DNA from: Chamaecyparis obtusa
Lineage: Eukaryota; Streptophyta; Pinopsida; Cupressales; Cupressaceae
Assembly (NCBI GenBank): GCA_027943335.1
Contig: BSBK01002792.1
Coordinates: 684,501-748,500, forward strand
Direction of reading: 5' to 3'
Length of the DNA stretch: 64,000 nt
Part shown: positions 21,922 to 33,110 of the stretch, one piece after another
How positions within the stretch are numbered: position 1 is the first letter of the stretch
Layout: each line of letters opens with the position of its first letter
The notes under the pieces: model-generated
Database searches by the model: none
What the model saw: the letters and a program-made list of their open reading frames with translations, nothing else
What the model was told of the DNA's origin: nothing
Made by a program: the position numbers and the translations under genes

Positions 21922-23655
21922 ACCGTCGCATCTTGGGTCTTGGATCTAGGTCAGGCTCTTACTCCTACAGAGTATCATTTTATAGAGATGTGTGAACTTA
22001 GCTTCCTTCTTGACATCCCATGGTTTCAGCTGAACCATGGTCTCCTTACCATTGTGGCAGATAGATGGCACTCTGACCACAATACTTTTCATCAACCTTT
22101 TAGAAAGATGACCATCACTCCAGAGGATGTGTACAGATTATTATGCATTCCTTGTCGAGGGGAGATGGTATATTACAATTTTGTTTATGATAGTACATTC
22201 TACAGATGGGTGTTTGGAGACAACACCATTGATGATGATATGATTACATGGGTACAGTTCACTTGATTTCCCACATTGCCAGTAGTATTGGGTACAGTGA
22301 TCGGTGGATTACTGCTTCCCAACCAGTGAGGTCATGTCTTCTCAGTTGGATGGGGTAGGATACTCGAGGACTTGCTTGCATAGCCTCAAAAATTTGATTA
22401 GGGATCATGTGTTCCAGGTCTAGTGCTTCTTTGTCGGTAGGTGCTATGATCTTACAGTTGTGGGTATGGGAGCATCTTCCCATTACTAGGCCAGTATTAG
22501 ATAGGATTTGGCATTGGGGGTTCCCCTATGCTTTTCTATATAGCGGCATGGTTGTCCAGCATCATCTGGGAAATCTTGAGTATTAACACCGTCAAATTGA
22601 TGATCTTGATCAAGTCTATTGGAGACTATATATAGGTTGTGAGAGATGGAGGGAGGATGATGATGATCTCCCATAAATGTTTTCTCCTCGATGGATGATT
22701 GGCAGAGCTACTACTGTGATTGAGTGATTTTGCTTCAGCCAAGTTTCCAAGCAGTATGGTAGGATTTAGGATATGCCACGGGGTACAGTGTTATATGCTA
22801 GAGTCCAAGTAGAGCGGTCCATATGGGGTGCTCAGATAGATTTTCAGTTTTCCTGTGACTAGATTTCTCATTTGGCATACTGCATATGGGATTTTCTTAC
22901 AGGTATTATAGATGTTGGTATGTCACATGAGTATCAAGACTGGTGGGCTCTGAATAGATTTCTTTGATTTACAGATCCAGTAGAGCCTATCCTAGGCCGT
23001 GATGAGAGATCCAAGGATGATGATGATGATGGGGATGATGATGAGGATGGTGGCAGTGGCAGGAGGAGACGTCAGAGATGATGAGCATTGAGAGCTCCTA
23101 GAGCTATTGTTGGAGGATGAGATGGGCTACAAGTGAGAGGTGGACATGCCAGGGATAGAGCTAGGGGATAGGCTCAACAGGAACATGGAGCTGGGTTTAT
23201 ATGTCCTAGAGTAGCAGTTGATAGACAACATAGATAGTAGAGACAATAGAGGGCTTAGAGACAAGTTCATGTAGATGCTGCTAGACATATTCCTGGTGGA
23301 TAGGATCCTTTAGTTCAGTTACAATGAGTTTCTTTAGCATAGCAAGATCAGATTTTGACACAGTAGGTGCCTCCGCAGGCTTCTTAGTCATAGGATATGG
23401 GTCAAAGTTCATAATCTACTCCCAGCATGGATACTATAGCTCAGGATGTGAGATCATTATAGATAGGTTTATTAGCTATGGTTGGTAGATTAGACCAGGT
23501 AGCCACCATGATGCAGTAGTTTATGATGATGATGGCACAAAGTCCTAGCATAGTGAGCACTTCACAGGCTCCTCCTTCACAGGATAGACAGGATGACAGG
23601 GGTCCAGATGGGTCAGGTGTTGGGGATGGATCGGGTGCTACTATGGGATCATGAT
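21922..23655 (+). pseudogene. Antisense PMD gene remnant inside the Tat element
   Basis: Runs opposite to gag-pol. The first open stretch (21940-22266) reads LTPTEYHFIEMCELSFLLDI, then WHSDHNTFHQPFRKMTITPEDVYRLL, the PMD core (position of W, FH.P..EMTITPEDV). Later frames show VSKQYGRIQDMPRGT and WDFLTG (about 22740-22910), the PMD C-terminal part. An Asp-rich stretch, RRRRQR and a low-complexity M/Q tail to about 23655 follow. It has many stops. It could be the remains of a captured transposon gene or a long-kept accessory gene of the lineage; Tat-type elements with antisense extra frames are known. Confidence 0.7.
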
Positions 23656-25244
23656 GATTTGATGACAGAGTTGTTCATTGTTGATGTCTATTGTATCATG
23701 TTTCATGTTTTTTATTGATCGAAACATTTGATGTACCACTTTGATGACTTTGTCTTTGATGTACTGATGCACTTGATCACTGATTTTTATGAACACTTAT
23801 ATGATGATGATACACTTCCTTGATTCTCTTGATGAGTTTAGTATGGGCTTATCTTTATATGATGTTTATGATGCATTTACTTTTGAATATGCTATGAATG
23901 CAATGTATCTCATGTATGTTATAGATAGATGAACACAATGATTATGAATTTTGATATGTTTTTCTTCTTTTCAATGTATGAATGCAAAGTGTTCTGTGGA
24001 AATATGGATGTGAATGCCCCTATGTTTTTTATTTTGAATGTATGCAGTTCTATCCTTAATTACATGTATGCAAATGATGTATGAGTAATGAATCTTTTTC
24101 TTTGCTTTTCTGATATATGGATAATGAATAATGATTAATGCTATGAATGAATGCAAAAGATAATCTCACATTATTGATTGGAATCAAAGATAAGACGTTT
24201 GATTGAACCCCCATTTTTTTTAATGTTTTGACTCACCAAGATTATAAATATACCCCCTTGTCCTTGGAAAATAACTACAAACAAATGCACTTAATCTAAC
24301 ATGGAAATGCAATGCAATGCAACTAAGTGTCACTAGCTTTTAGCAAAGAAATGACATAGATATATATTTTCATCATTCAACATTGTGGGCCCGAAAAGAA
24401 ACTACAACCATCACTGACCACATCATGATGATATGAATACCACTTTTGTATCACTTTTGGTAACCTCTTTGGAAACTAGTACAACCCTCACTAGTTGGAT
24501 GACCAAACTATGGGAGTATGAATACCAGTTTCAACGGAGTCAATGTTGTAAGTGGATTTTGGTATTAAGATATAGAAGATCTAAATAGCCAAGGTATCTA
24601 GTTGCGTAAACAAGAAAAGGTCAATCCTTCATCTTATGTGATAGTCCTCGATGGTTCTTTGATGACCATGTCATTAGATGAATTCTCATAAGTTGATGAA
24701 TCTTCCTGAAGACAGTCACTCAAAGGCAAGAAAAATATCATGTCTCTATCATGGCCAATCTAGTCAAAACATCATCGATTAGCTAAAAAGATGTGATAAA
24801 AGTCAATTCAATAAAGATTATCAAAAGAAAGCTTCAAGTGTTTTGCAATGTATCACGATTTTCAAAAATAATTTCAAGCATTCTGATCTTTAAAGTGTTG
24901 TCAATTTTTAATCCCGAATAATAAAGTCAATGAAGGCTTAAGGATCAAGTTGTAGGATCAAAATACTTGGGTGTGAACAATATCCATCAGAGGCTCAAGA
25001 AAATCTCTTTCTTCTAAAGCTCTGATAAGTCTCTCTCTGATGTGACTGAATGTAGCACTATTGAATCCATTTGTACCAAATTTCCAATCCTCTTCTACCC
25101 CCAAGTGATAAATGTGATCGTGTGACAAACTTAGGGCCATAGGAAATGCAATGACACAAATGAAAGGCTTTCTTATGACTATGCACAAATGACGGATGCA
25201 ATGAAGGTTTACAAGTGAGATGATGGAAATGAAATATGTACACA
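23656..25244. other. Tat 3' intergenic region; possible small minus-strand frame
   Basis: Mostly AT-rich with no recognised gene. A minus-strand frame at 25245-24958 reads protein-like (YHLGVEEDWKFGTNGF, RERLIRALEERDFLEPL) but matches no family I recognise and may be chance or part of an extra Tat frame. Confidence 0.35.
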
Positions 25245-25299
25245 TGTGACTTGTAGGAAAGACTTAAGGGAACAAAAGGTGCTTGATTACCAAGTTTTC

Positions 25300-25450
25300 A
25301 CCTTTTGGGTTTATTGCTTTTTTTTTCTTTTTTCATTTTTTCAATTTTTTTTGCTACCAAGGTGCCTATTGCTAGGTTTTCACCAAGGCGCTTTTTTTCT
25401 TTTTCAATTTTTTTTCTTTTTTCTTTTTTTTTTCAAATGTTTTTGGTATT
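25300..25450. repeat. Poly-T/C tract
   Basis: Dominated by runs such as TTTTTTTTCTTTTTTCATTT, broken by GCTACCAAGGTGCC and a second related ACCAAGGCGC. On the sense strand of the element it is a polypurine tract just after pol, perhaps a second priming tract. Confidence 0.6.
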
Positions 25451-25525
25451 TTCAAGATCTCTTTTGACTATGTACAATAAATATGATGCTTCTCATATGA
25501 TACTATTTATACTCTTTCATCTACC

Positions 25526-26665
25526 TCATGTATAGAACCTCTTTAGATGGATGCTATTAATAGGTTCTTGTAGCTCTTCTCCCTCACAATCTGCTAGCTT
25601 ATAAGTTCCCATGCCAAATTAAGAAACAATGATGAACAAACCAAGCCAATTAGCCTCCCATTTTCCTTTCTTTTCTCTTTCAGCTTGATTCTTAGGATTT
25701 TCTCTTAGCACTAAGTCACCTACTTGAAAGACTCTCAGTTTGATATACTTATTGTAGTTCCTTGAGATCCTATTTTGATATACTTTCAAGTGTTCATAGG
25801 CTTGTGTTTGGTGGTTCTTCTAACAATTCTAATTGTTGAAGTTAGGCAACTCTGTAATCCTCATCTGTTATTAACCCTTGAAATGATACTCATAAAGATG
25901 GGATTTCAACCTCCAAAGGTAGAACAGCTTTGGCTCCATAGACTAATGAAAATGGTGTACTCCCGTAGGTGTCTGAATGCTAGTTCTATAGGCCCATAAT
26001 GCTAGGTTAATTTGCACATGCTTATCTCTTCCTGACTTGTTCACTGATCTCTTCAAGATTTTAAGTATGTTCTTATTTGTAGCTTTGGCTTGTCCATTTC
26101 CTTAAGGATAATAAATGGATGAAGAGTGATGTGTAATATGGAATGTGTCACAAAGTTCATCCACATCTTTGTTTTTTAATTGCTTTCAATTTTTTGTGAT
26201 TATGGCATGAGGAATACCATATCTACAAATGATGTGGTTCAAGATGAACATGGAAATTTGTTTACCCGTGGCTGTGATCAAAGGAACTGCTTCTACCCAC
26301 TTAGTGAAATACTCCATTGCGGTGATGATGTACTTGTGCCCATTGGAAGAAGGTGGATAGATTACACCAATCAAGTCAAATCCCCATTGATAGAATGGTC
26401 ATGGTGTATCAAAGAGATGTAACTCTTGTGCTGGCACATGTATCATGTCACCATGGTATTGACATTTTCTGCATATCTTGACAAAGTGACAAGCATCTTT
26501 CTCTAAGGTTTTCCAAAAGTACCCTATGCGAAGGATCTTCTTGGCTAGGTTTAAACTGCTTGAATGCAACCTGAAAATGCCTTCATGAACCTCACGTAAA
26601 GCTAACTTAGAATCCTCTTCCTCTAGACATCTAAGTAAAATCCCGTCAAGACCCTTACAATACAA
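25526..26665 (-). pseudogene. Tat integrase, catalytic residues lost
   Basis: The zinc-binding HHCC part is visible at 26665-26399: LREVHEGIFRLHSSSLNLAK ... HFVKICRKC. The core starts with a retained Asp in GFDLIGVIYPPSSNGHKYI (about 26390). The second Asp position (usual TDNG) reads TKN followed by a stop, and the Glu position (usual QAEA) reads QAKA. The C-terminal part includes KWEANWLGLF and GTYKLADCEGEELQEPINS, ending at TGA 25528-25526. Integrase inserts cDNA into the genome; this copy cannot be active. Confidence 0.85.
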
Positions 26666-26977
26666 TGTGTCAGAAAGGATTATGTAACGGGCTGATTGTC
26701 AGATGAAATTTCATTTTTGGGCTCGAGATTGGTCTAAAGGTAACACTTGGTCTTTGAGATAGGTATATATAGGTCCATACCAAGGTGAGTCATGTCCATT
26801 GAGTAGGGCAACAATTTGGGTGTCGGGAAGGTCAAATGCTGGCTTTTCTAACTTTTCCACCAAGAATTCATACTTCTCATTCTAATCTGGTTTTTGAAGT
26901 AAGGAAGCCAAGGTCACCATTGCATCAGCTGCTTTGTTTTTCTCTCTTGGAATTTACTCAAAATTTAGCAATGCAAA

Positions 26978-28620
26978 TTACTTTTTCCAAGCATCAATCA
27001 TAGTCTTATATGGCATTAGTTTTTCATCTTTGGTATTGTATTCATCATTGACTTGATTGATTACCAATTGAGAGTCTTCATATACTTGTAGCTCGGTGAT
27101 GTTCCATTCTAAAGCCATCTTAATGCCAATGACTAAAGCTTCATATTCTGCTATGTTATTTGTACATGGGAACAAAAGCTTGTATGACTTGGGAATAGTA
27201 TACCCTTGAGGGGTAATCAATAATATGCCAGCCTCAGAACCTCCTTGTGTATATGAGTCATCGAAGTACAACTTCCATGTCTTTGCTTCTATGTTGACAA
27301 TTGCGGAATCCAAAAATTCCACTTGAATGGTTTGCGTGGAAATCATTGGGTTTTCAGCTAAGTGATCTGCTATCACTTGTCCTTTTATTTCCTTCCTATC
27401 CACATACTCAATGTCGAACTCACTTAATATCATTACCCATTTTGCTATTCTACCCATTAAGGTAGTTTTGCTTAGCAAGTATTTTAGAGGATCAATTTTG
27501 GCAATAAGCTTCACCTTGTGCATCAACATATAATGTCTCAATTTTTGGGATGTAAAGACAACCGCTAAACATGCTCTTTCCATGAATGTGTAGTTAATTT
27601 CATACTTGATCAATGTTCTACTCAAATAGTAGATTGCCCTTTCTTTCCCTTGCTCATCTTCTTGAGCCAAAAGAACTCCTAGAGACCTCTCGGTAGCGGA
27701 TATGTACAGTAGCAATGGTTTTCCCTTGATTGGTGGCATTAGGATTGGTGGATTTATTAGATAAGTCTTCAATAAAGTGAAGGCTTGATCACATTCTTTG
27801 TCCCATATGAAAATAGTATCTTTGTGTAGCAACCTTGTGAATGAATGAGATTTTTTGGCCAATTGAGAAATAAACCTTCTTATTGATTGTATCTTGCCTT
27901 GGAGAGACCTCATTTGGCTTATGTTCTTTGGAATTTCCATATCCATTATTGCTTGGACTTTTTTCAGATCCACCTCAATCCATTTTGCTGAGACTATGTA
28001 GCCTAATAATTTACCAGATTGGACACCGAAGGCACATTTTTTTGGATTAAGCCTCACTTTGAATTGTTCCAACTGGGTAAATATCCTTTCTAGAATTTGT
28101 AGGTGATCTTCTTTTTTTCCAATATGTCATCCACATAATCTTCTAGAAAGGTGTGCATCATATCATGGAAAATAGTGATCATTTCCCTTTGGTATGTGGC
28201 TTCGGCATTTTTGAGGCCGAAGGGCATGACATTCCAACAAAAGGTACCCCAAGGGCATGTAAAGGTTGTCTTCTCTTGGTCTTCGGGTGCAATTTTTATC
28301 TGATTGTATCCGCTAAAACTATCCATCAATGAATACATGGAGTGACCAGTTGTCAAGTCAACTATTGCATTTATGCTTGGAAGTGGGAAGTCATCCTTGG
28401 GACATGCAAGATTTAAGTCTCTAAAATCTGTGCATACAAAAATGGATTTTCCATGCTTGGTGACTGGTACAATATTAGATATCCATTTAGCATATGTAAT
28501 TACTCTTATAAACCCCACTTTCAACAATTTTTCCAATTTTGCTTTGACTAGGAGAGCTATATGTGGGTGCATCTTTCTCAACTTCTACTTGACAGGCTTA
28601 ACCCCTGGTTTAACATTCAA
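26978..28620 (-). pseudogene. Tat reverse transcriptase and two RNase H domains
   Basis: RT begins about 28620 (HPHIALLVKAKLEKLLKVGF; CTDFRDLNLACPKDDFPLP; MPFGLKNAEATYQREM) and holds the active-site block YVDDI (28115 area). A frameshift near 28090 precedes a 364-codon frame (28072-26978) with the RT thumb (LLGYIVS, MRSLQGKIQSIRRFI), the first RNase H (LLYISATERSLGVLLAQED) and a second, archaeal-type RNase H (KLYFDDSYTQGGSEAGILL; NNIAEYEALVIGIKMAL; YEDSQLVINQV). The second RNase H keeps its D, E and D positions. Dual RNase H marks the Tat lineage. Confidence 0.9.
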
Positions 28621-30116
28621 ATGGTGCATGATGAAGTCAGGATCCAATCCTGGCATGTCGGCATAGGACCATGCAAAGTTCACTTATTTTTCTTGGAAAA
28701 ACTTCATAAAATCCTCTCTTTCTAAAGGTGTGAGTGACGCTACTAGGTGTATGAATTTTAGATCCAATTATGTTCCAATGTTGACCTTTTTTGTTGGTTT
28801 TATGAGAATTGGTGACCTTTGTTCTTCATGTTTGGGTAGGGTATCCAACCTCTCTTCCTTTGGTGCCATAGTTGGGTTTTCACCATAGGAAACATCCTTT
28901 ATCTTTACTTTTTTTGGTTCTAGTGCTACCACATAGTGGTTTTCATCACTAGAAATTTTCATTTTTTAATTTTTTTTTCATTTTTTTCTTTGGATTAAGA
29001 GATTGGACACCCATTGTTCTCATCATGTTTGGATCAAATTCATTGGTGAAAGAGGGCTCAACCGCATTCAAGTATTGGGCCATTGCTTGGTCATTTGGGA
29101 AATAGAGTAAGTCACTTGGCTCGGTTAGGTCCCAATCAATAAGTTCAAGATGCATCAAGGGTAAGGATTCATTCGGCGAAGTGTCATCAATTGGATTTAT
29201 GGACATGACCTCATTGTATGGTTCATACATTGTATCATTAAGGTCTATAACGTGAGCTTCCTCAAGATGGTCCATGGAAGAAGGATCAAAGTCCCCTTCA
29301 CTTGAGTCCTCTAAGACCTCTACGGGAAATAGCATGGGAAACACCACCAGTAGATTAAAAATAATGTTTGAATCACCCCCCTCATGAAGGTACCCAAGTT
29401 TCACCTATCCATGGCTAATTAGTAGGTGCTTGTCCTATGTTAAGTTCTTGTATATTAGGCTCTTCATTACCTTGAGTTTGTTGCCTCGGAACATTAGCAT
29501 AAACATGTATTGTGACAATATCCTTATCATGACATGATTCTTTAGATAGAGTGTCCCACTCATAGTCTCAGGAGTCATCACTATCAACATCAGATTCCAC
29601 CGTGTTCAGTTGAGGGTAGAAATCATGCATGGGGCTAGAGCTTTCTCCTTTGTGCTAGTAGCCTACCCCTGATCTTTCTTCTTTTGACCTCCATGAAGGT
29701 TCAATAGGCTCTATTAAACCTCTATTTCCTCCTCCTAAGGGTCCTCTTCCCTTGTACCCCATTTTTTGCATTATCTCAAATCCTTTCCCATATTGATCGG
29801 TTTGAATGTTAATGTGTTGAATTCTTTCTACGACAGTATTTGAGGTATCATCTTCATCTTGATAAAGCCATTGAAGAAATTCATCTTCTTCTTTGTCAAA
29901 TGTTGCCTTGTCACTTTCTCTTACAAAATAAGAGTTATATTTATGAGGAAGATGTTCTTTGGATGGTTTCCCATGTGTTCTTGGAGATGTAGGTAAGTTG
30001 AATAGGGAAAAAGAATATTCCCCTACTCCTTTGGAACTGATTTTACATTATTTTTCAAATGTATGCATCATCTCACTCATATACTTGTAATGATCCTCTT
30101 TAGCTTTATCTTTCTC
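28621..30116 (-). pseudogene. Protease-RT linker with G-patch-like segment
   Basis: Low-identity linker of Tat polyproteins in several frames. At 29799-29700 it encodes GKGFEIMQKMGYKGRGPLG then GGNRGLIEPI, closely resembling a G-patch (conserved glycines, hydrophobic-LXKMGWXGXGLG pattern). A 151-codon frame at 29404-28949 carries acidic text (FDPSSMDHLEEAHVIDLND) and 28962-28768 a Lys/Glu-rich part. G-patches bind RNA or RNA helicases and occur next to protease in some retroviruses; role here is inferred only. Confidence 0.6.
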
Positions 30117-31365
30117 CTATTTGGTGGGTTTTGAAGGATCTATCTTTGGTGTAGATGCTTGATCTGAATTTTCATTTGAAGCTAGATCCTCATAACTCAC
30201 TTTCTCCTTTCCTTTACTTGATGTAGTTGAGTTAGCTTGAGGAGGGTTTGAAGTAGCACTTAATGTTAACTTAGGATCATCCACTTTGATGTCTTCAATA
30301 GTATCCCTTTGGATAATCCCTTCTCTATTATGGGGAATAAATAGTTCATGAAGAGGCTTTAGTGTATTGCAATATTGGAAAGGATTTGAATCCCCTCCAA
30401 TCATGATTTCCTCACCCATGTATGGAAATTTTATGCATTGGTGATATGTGAATGGAACCGCTTGCATCTCATGTATCCATGGCCTCCCCAATAAGATATT
30501 ATAAGTTAGTTTCATATCTAAGACTTGGCATTTTGTGTCCTTTTTGACAGGTCCAACTTGAATGGGCAATACAATTATGCCTTTCGAGGCTTTTCAGCTT
30601 TATCATAGGCCTTTAAGGTAATTCTTTTTGTAGGATCAATGCATGAATCGGTTAATCCTAGAGATTTGACAAGGTTCAAAGTGCATATGTTAAGACTAGC
30701 TCCCCCATCTATGAGAGCTCTCTTGACCCTATGTCTTTCAATCAAGACTTCTATATATAGCAGCAGATTTTGGGATGGGTAATAGACATGTCATCATGGT
30801 CTGAAAATGAAAGGAAATGGGGTGCAATGAGGTGCCCTACCATATTCTAAAACTTCTCCTCTTCTAAGTTGATAGGAACATTAGTTTCCACTAAAGCTCT
30901 CTCTAAGATTTCTTTGTGGTTTGGAGATAGTTTTAATAAATCCAAGATAGAGATTTGTGCTGGAGTCTTTTGTAGTTGATCCACCAAACTATATGGTTTT
31001 GCTCTTGTAGATGATTTCTTAATCACAATGTTGGATTGCGGAGGGCAAATAGGTTTAGGATCAACCCCTTGTAGGGTAATCCTTGAGGTCTGCCCCCTAG
31101 TGATAACATTAGATGTTTCTTTTTGGGGCTGTTCTTTGATCACTATAGCATTTACAACATGCTCACTCTTGGACAATGTATTGACAACATTATCATAAGG
31201 AGATGCAAAATTGATATTGTTGTTTCTTTGTTTCTTCCCATTGGACGTTTCACCTTTCTCATGGTTATAGAAGGGTTCTTTGAAAGCCATGTGATCTTCA
31301 TTACTTTGAGGCCCTTCAATGGTGATCATACCATTATCAATCAGGTCTTGCACCACGTTCTTCAA
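30117..31365 (-). pseudogene. Tat Gag C-terminal and protease region
   Basis: 31365-30847 reads KNVVQDLIDNGMITIEGPQ and downstream linker text. 30569-30117 reads MPIQVGPVKKDTKCQVLDM, then YNILLGRPWIHEMQAVPFTY, the C-terminal block of the Tat aspartic protease. The protease active-site loop falls in a broken stretch between (about 30800-30570), where a minus-frame reads DGGASLNICTLNL-like sequence with interruptions. Stops separate all pieces. Confidence 0.75.
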
Positions 31366-31369
31366 TTGT

Positions 31370-32995
31370 AAGCAATCATTTGTCTTATGCCCTCAAATTC
31401 TATGATATTCACAATGGCTATTCTCACTCTACCAATTGGGCTTGTGTTGTGGCTCATAAGGTTCAATGCTACGTAAATTAATGATATTGTTAGCAATGAG
31501 AGTCTTCAATGCTTTCTCGAGAGGTTCACCCAAAGGTGTGAAGTTCCTCTTGGGAGTTGGTGCCAAGAATTTGTTAGACTGTTACTTCCTTGATTGTTCC
31601 CAAGATTTCCACTATTAGTATTGTTGTTGTAGGGAACTTTGGGAGCCTGATTTGCATTGTTCACCTAATTAGGTGTTCTTGTGAGAGCAAATGGAGTCAC
31701 TTTTAAATTACTAGAATCAACAACACCATCATTGACCACTCCTTTATTGTTGTTCTTCAACCCAACCCGGTTATAGTTGTTAGAAAAAATTTTATTCGGG
31801 TTGTTATGGTTGTTGTTGGAGGTTTTGTTGTTGTAATTCTTATTGTCCTTGTAGAGTTTCAACTCTCCACTCTTAACTAATACCTCTTCCGTGGTTACCC
31901 CATTTTTGATAAGGTCTTGGAAGGTCTTAGGACATTGCATTCTCAACCGATAATTCATCTTGTTGCTCAAGCTATTAATGAAGATATCCATCTTCTCTTT
32001 TTCTAGTACTCCTAGGATATCTAGCAAATACAATCCTCCATCTTTGTAGGAAAATTAGGAATCCCTCTCCTTTTTGCTTGGTATTACATAAAGTGATCAT
32101 TGTGACTTCGTGTTTGATATTATATGAATAGTGTGCCACAAATTTTGAAGCTAGCTCTTCAAAAGTTTTAATGTCGGAAGGTAGTTTCGAAAACCACTCC
32201 ATGGCCATACCTCCCAAGCTTCTTGGAAATAATCTCATTAAATAAGTGGTATCATGCATAAATTCCAAGCTCAATGCACAAAATTCCCATAGATGATCTT
32301 GAGGGTCTGATGATGTTCCTTCGTATTTATCATACTTAGGAAATACTACGTTAATAGGGAATGGTACCATGACTAGACTCTTGTCAAATGGAAATGGACA
32401 TAATGCTTCTATAGAAAAGGGTTTAGGAGCCCTACTTTGTTTTATCATGTCCAATTGCATTTGAAATAACTTAAATTGTTTATTCGTGATATCGATCAGG
32501 CTCTCTTCAACTTCTGGTGGCTTAAGTTGATTCACATCATAATCACGGAGAAGTTTAAGACCTTCTCGGGCTAGGTCTAGAAATTATTTCTTCTTGTCTC
32601 TCTCCATTGCCTTCTCCATGAGTTTCAAGAAATACGGACTTTGTATTGCTTCACTAACCTTCTCATCAGTTGTGTCTTTGGCAGTTGGTTCTCTATTAGC
32701 TCTATTGTTAGTGTTATCAATTCCTTGAGTGTTTTGGTCTATTCCTCCATTATTAGTATTACCCTGATTGTTTGTCTCCATTGTTGTTATTACCCAAGCC
32801 ACTAGAGTAAATCATGTTGGTTTTCTTTTCTTGAACGGACTCTTGGGGTATTCTTGGAGTGGTAAAAGTATCATCCAGGAAAGGAAGTTCTTGTCTCAAA
32901 TAAGTTCTATATGCTTGTAAGGTTTTCTTGACATAATATGATCGAGTAAAAGCAGGCATGAACATAAACCACTTGAAAATAGGCTTCGATCTCAT
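31370..32995 (-). pseudogene. Tat gag
   Basis: Likely start ATG 32995-32993 (MRSKPIFKWF). After an Asn-rich region (NNQGNTNNGGIDQNTQGIDN) the Gag core is clear in 32535-31975: FPKYDKYEGTSSDPQDHLWE, YLMRLFPRSLGGMAMEWFSK, FEELASKFVAHYSYNIKHE. A frameshift leads to 32033-31665 (FINSLSNKMNYRLRMQCPKT, Asn/Lys-rich stretch). A CCHC-like knuckle CEYHRI(stop)GHKTNDC stands at about 31420-31385. Gag forms the virus-like particle. It has stops and frameshifts. Confidence 0.88.
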
Positions 32996-33110
32996 TTGCT
33001 CGTGGCCAAATCCTCAAAATTTTAAAAAATTGTGCAGAACTAGGATTTCTAACCAAGCAGGTTACCGGAACAAATAAAACAAGGAAAAGGGTATCTGAAT
33101 CTGGAATCAA

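Noticed and set aside
25246..25535. Phe-rich open frames
   Set aside because: They result from the poly-T/C tract and have low-complexity translations.
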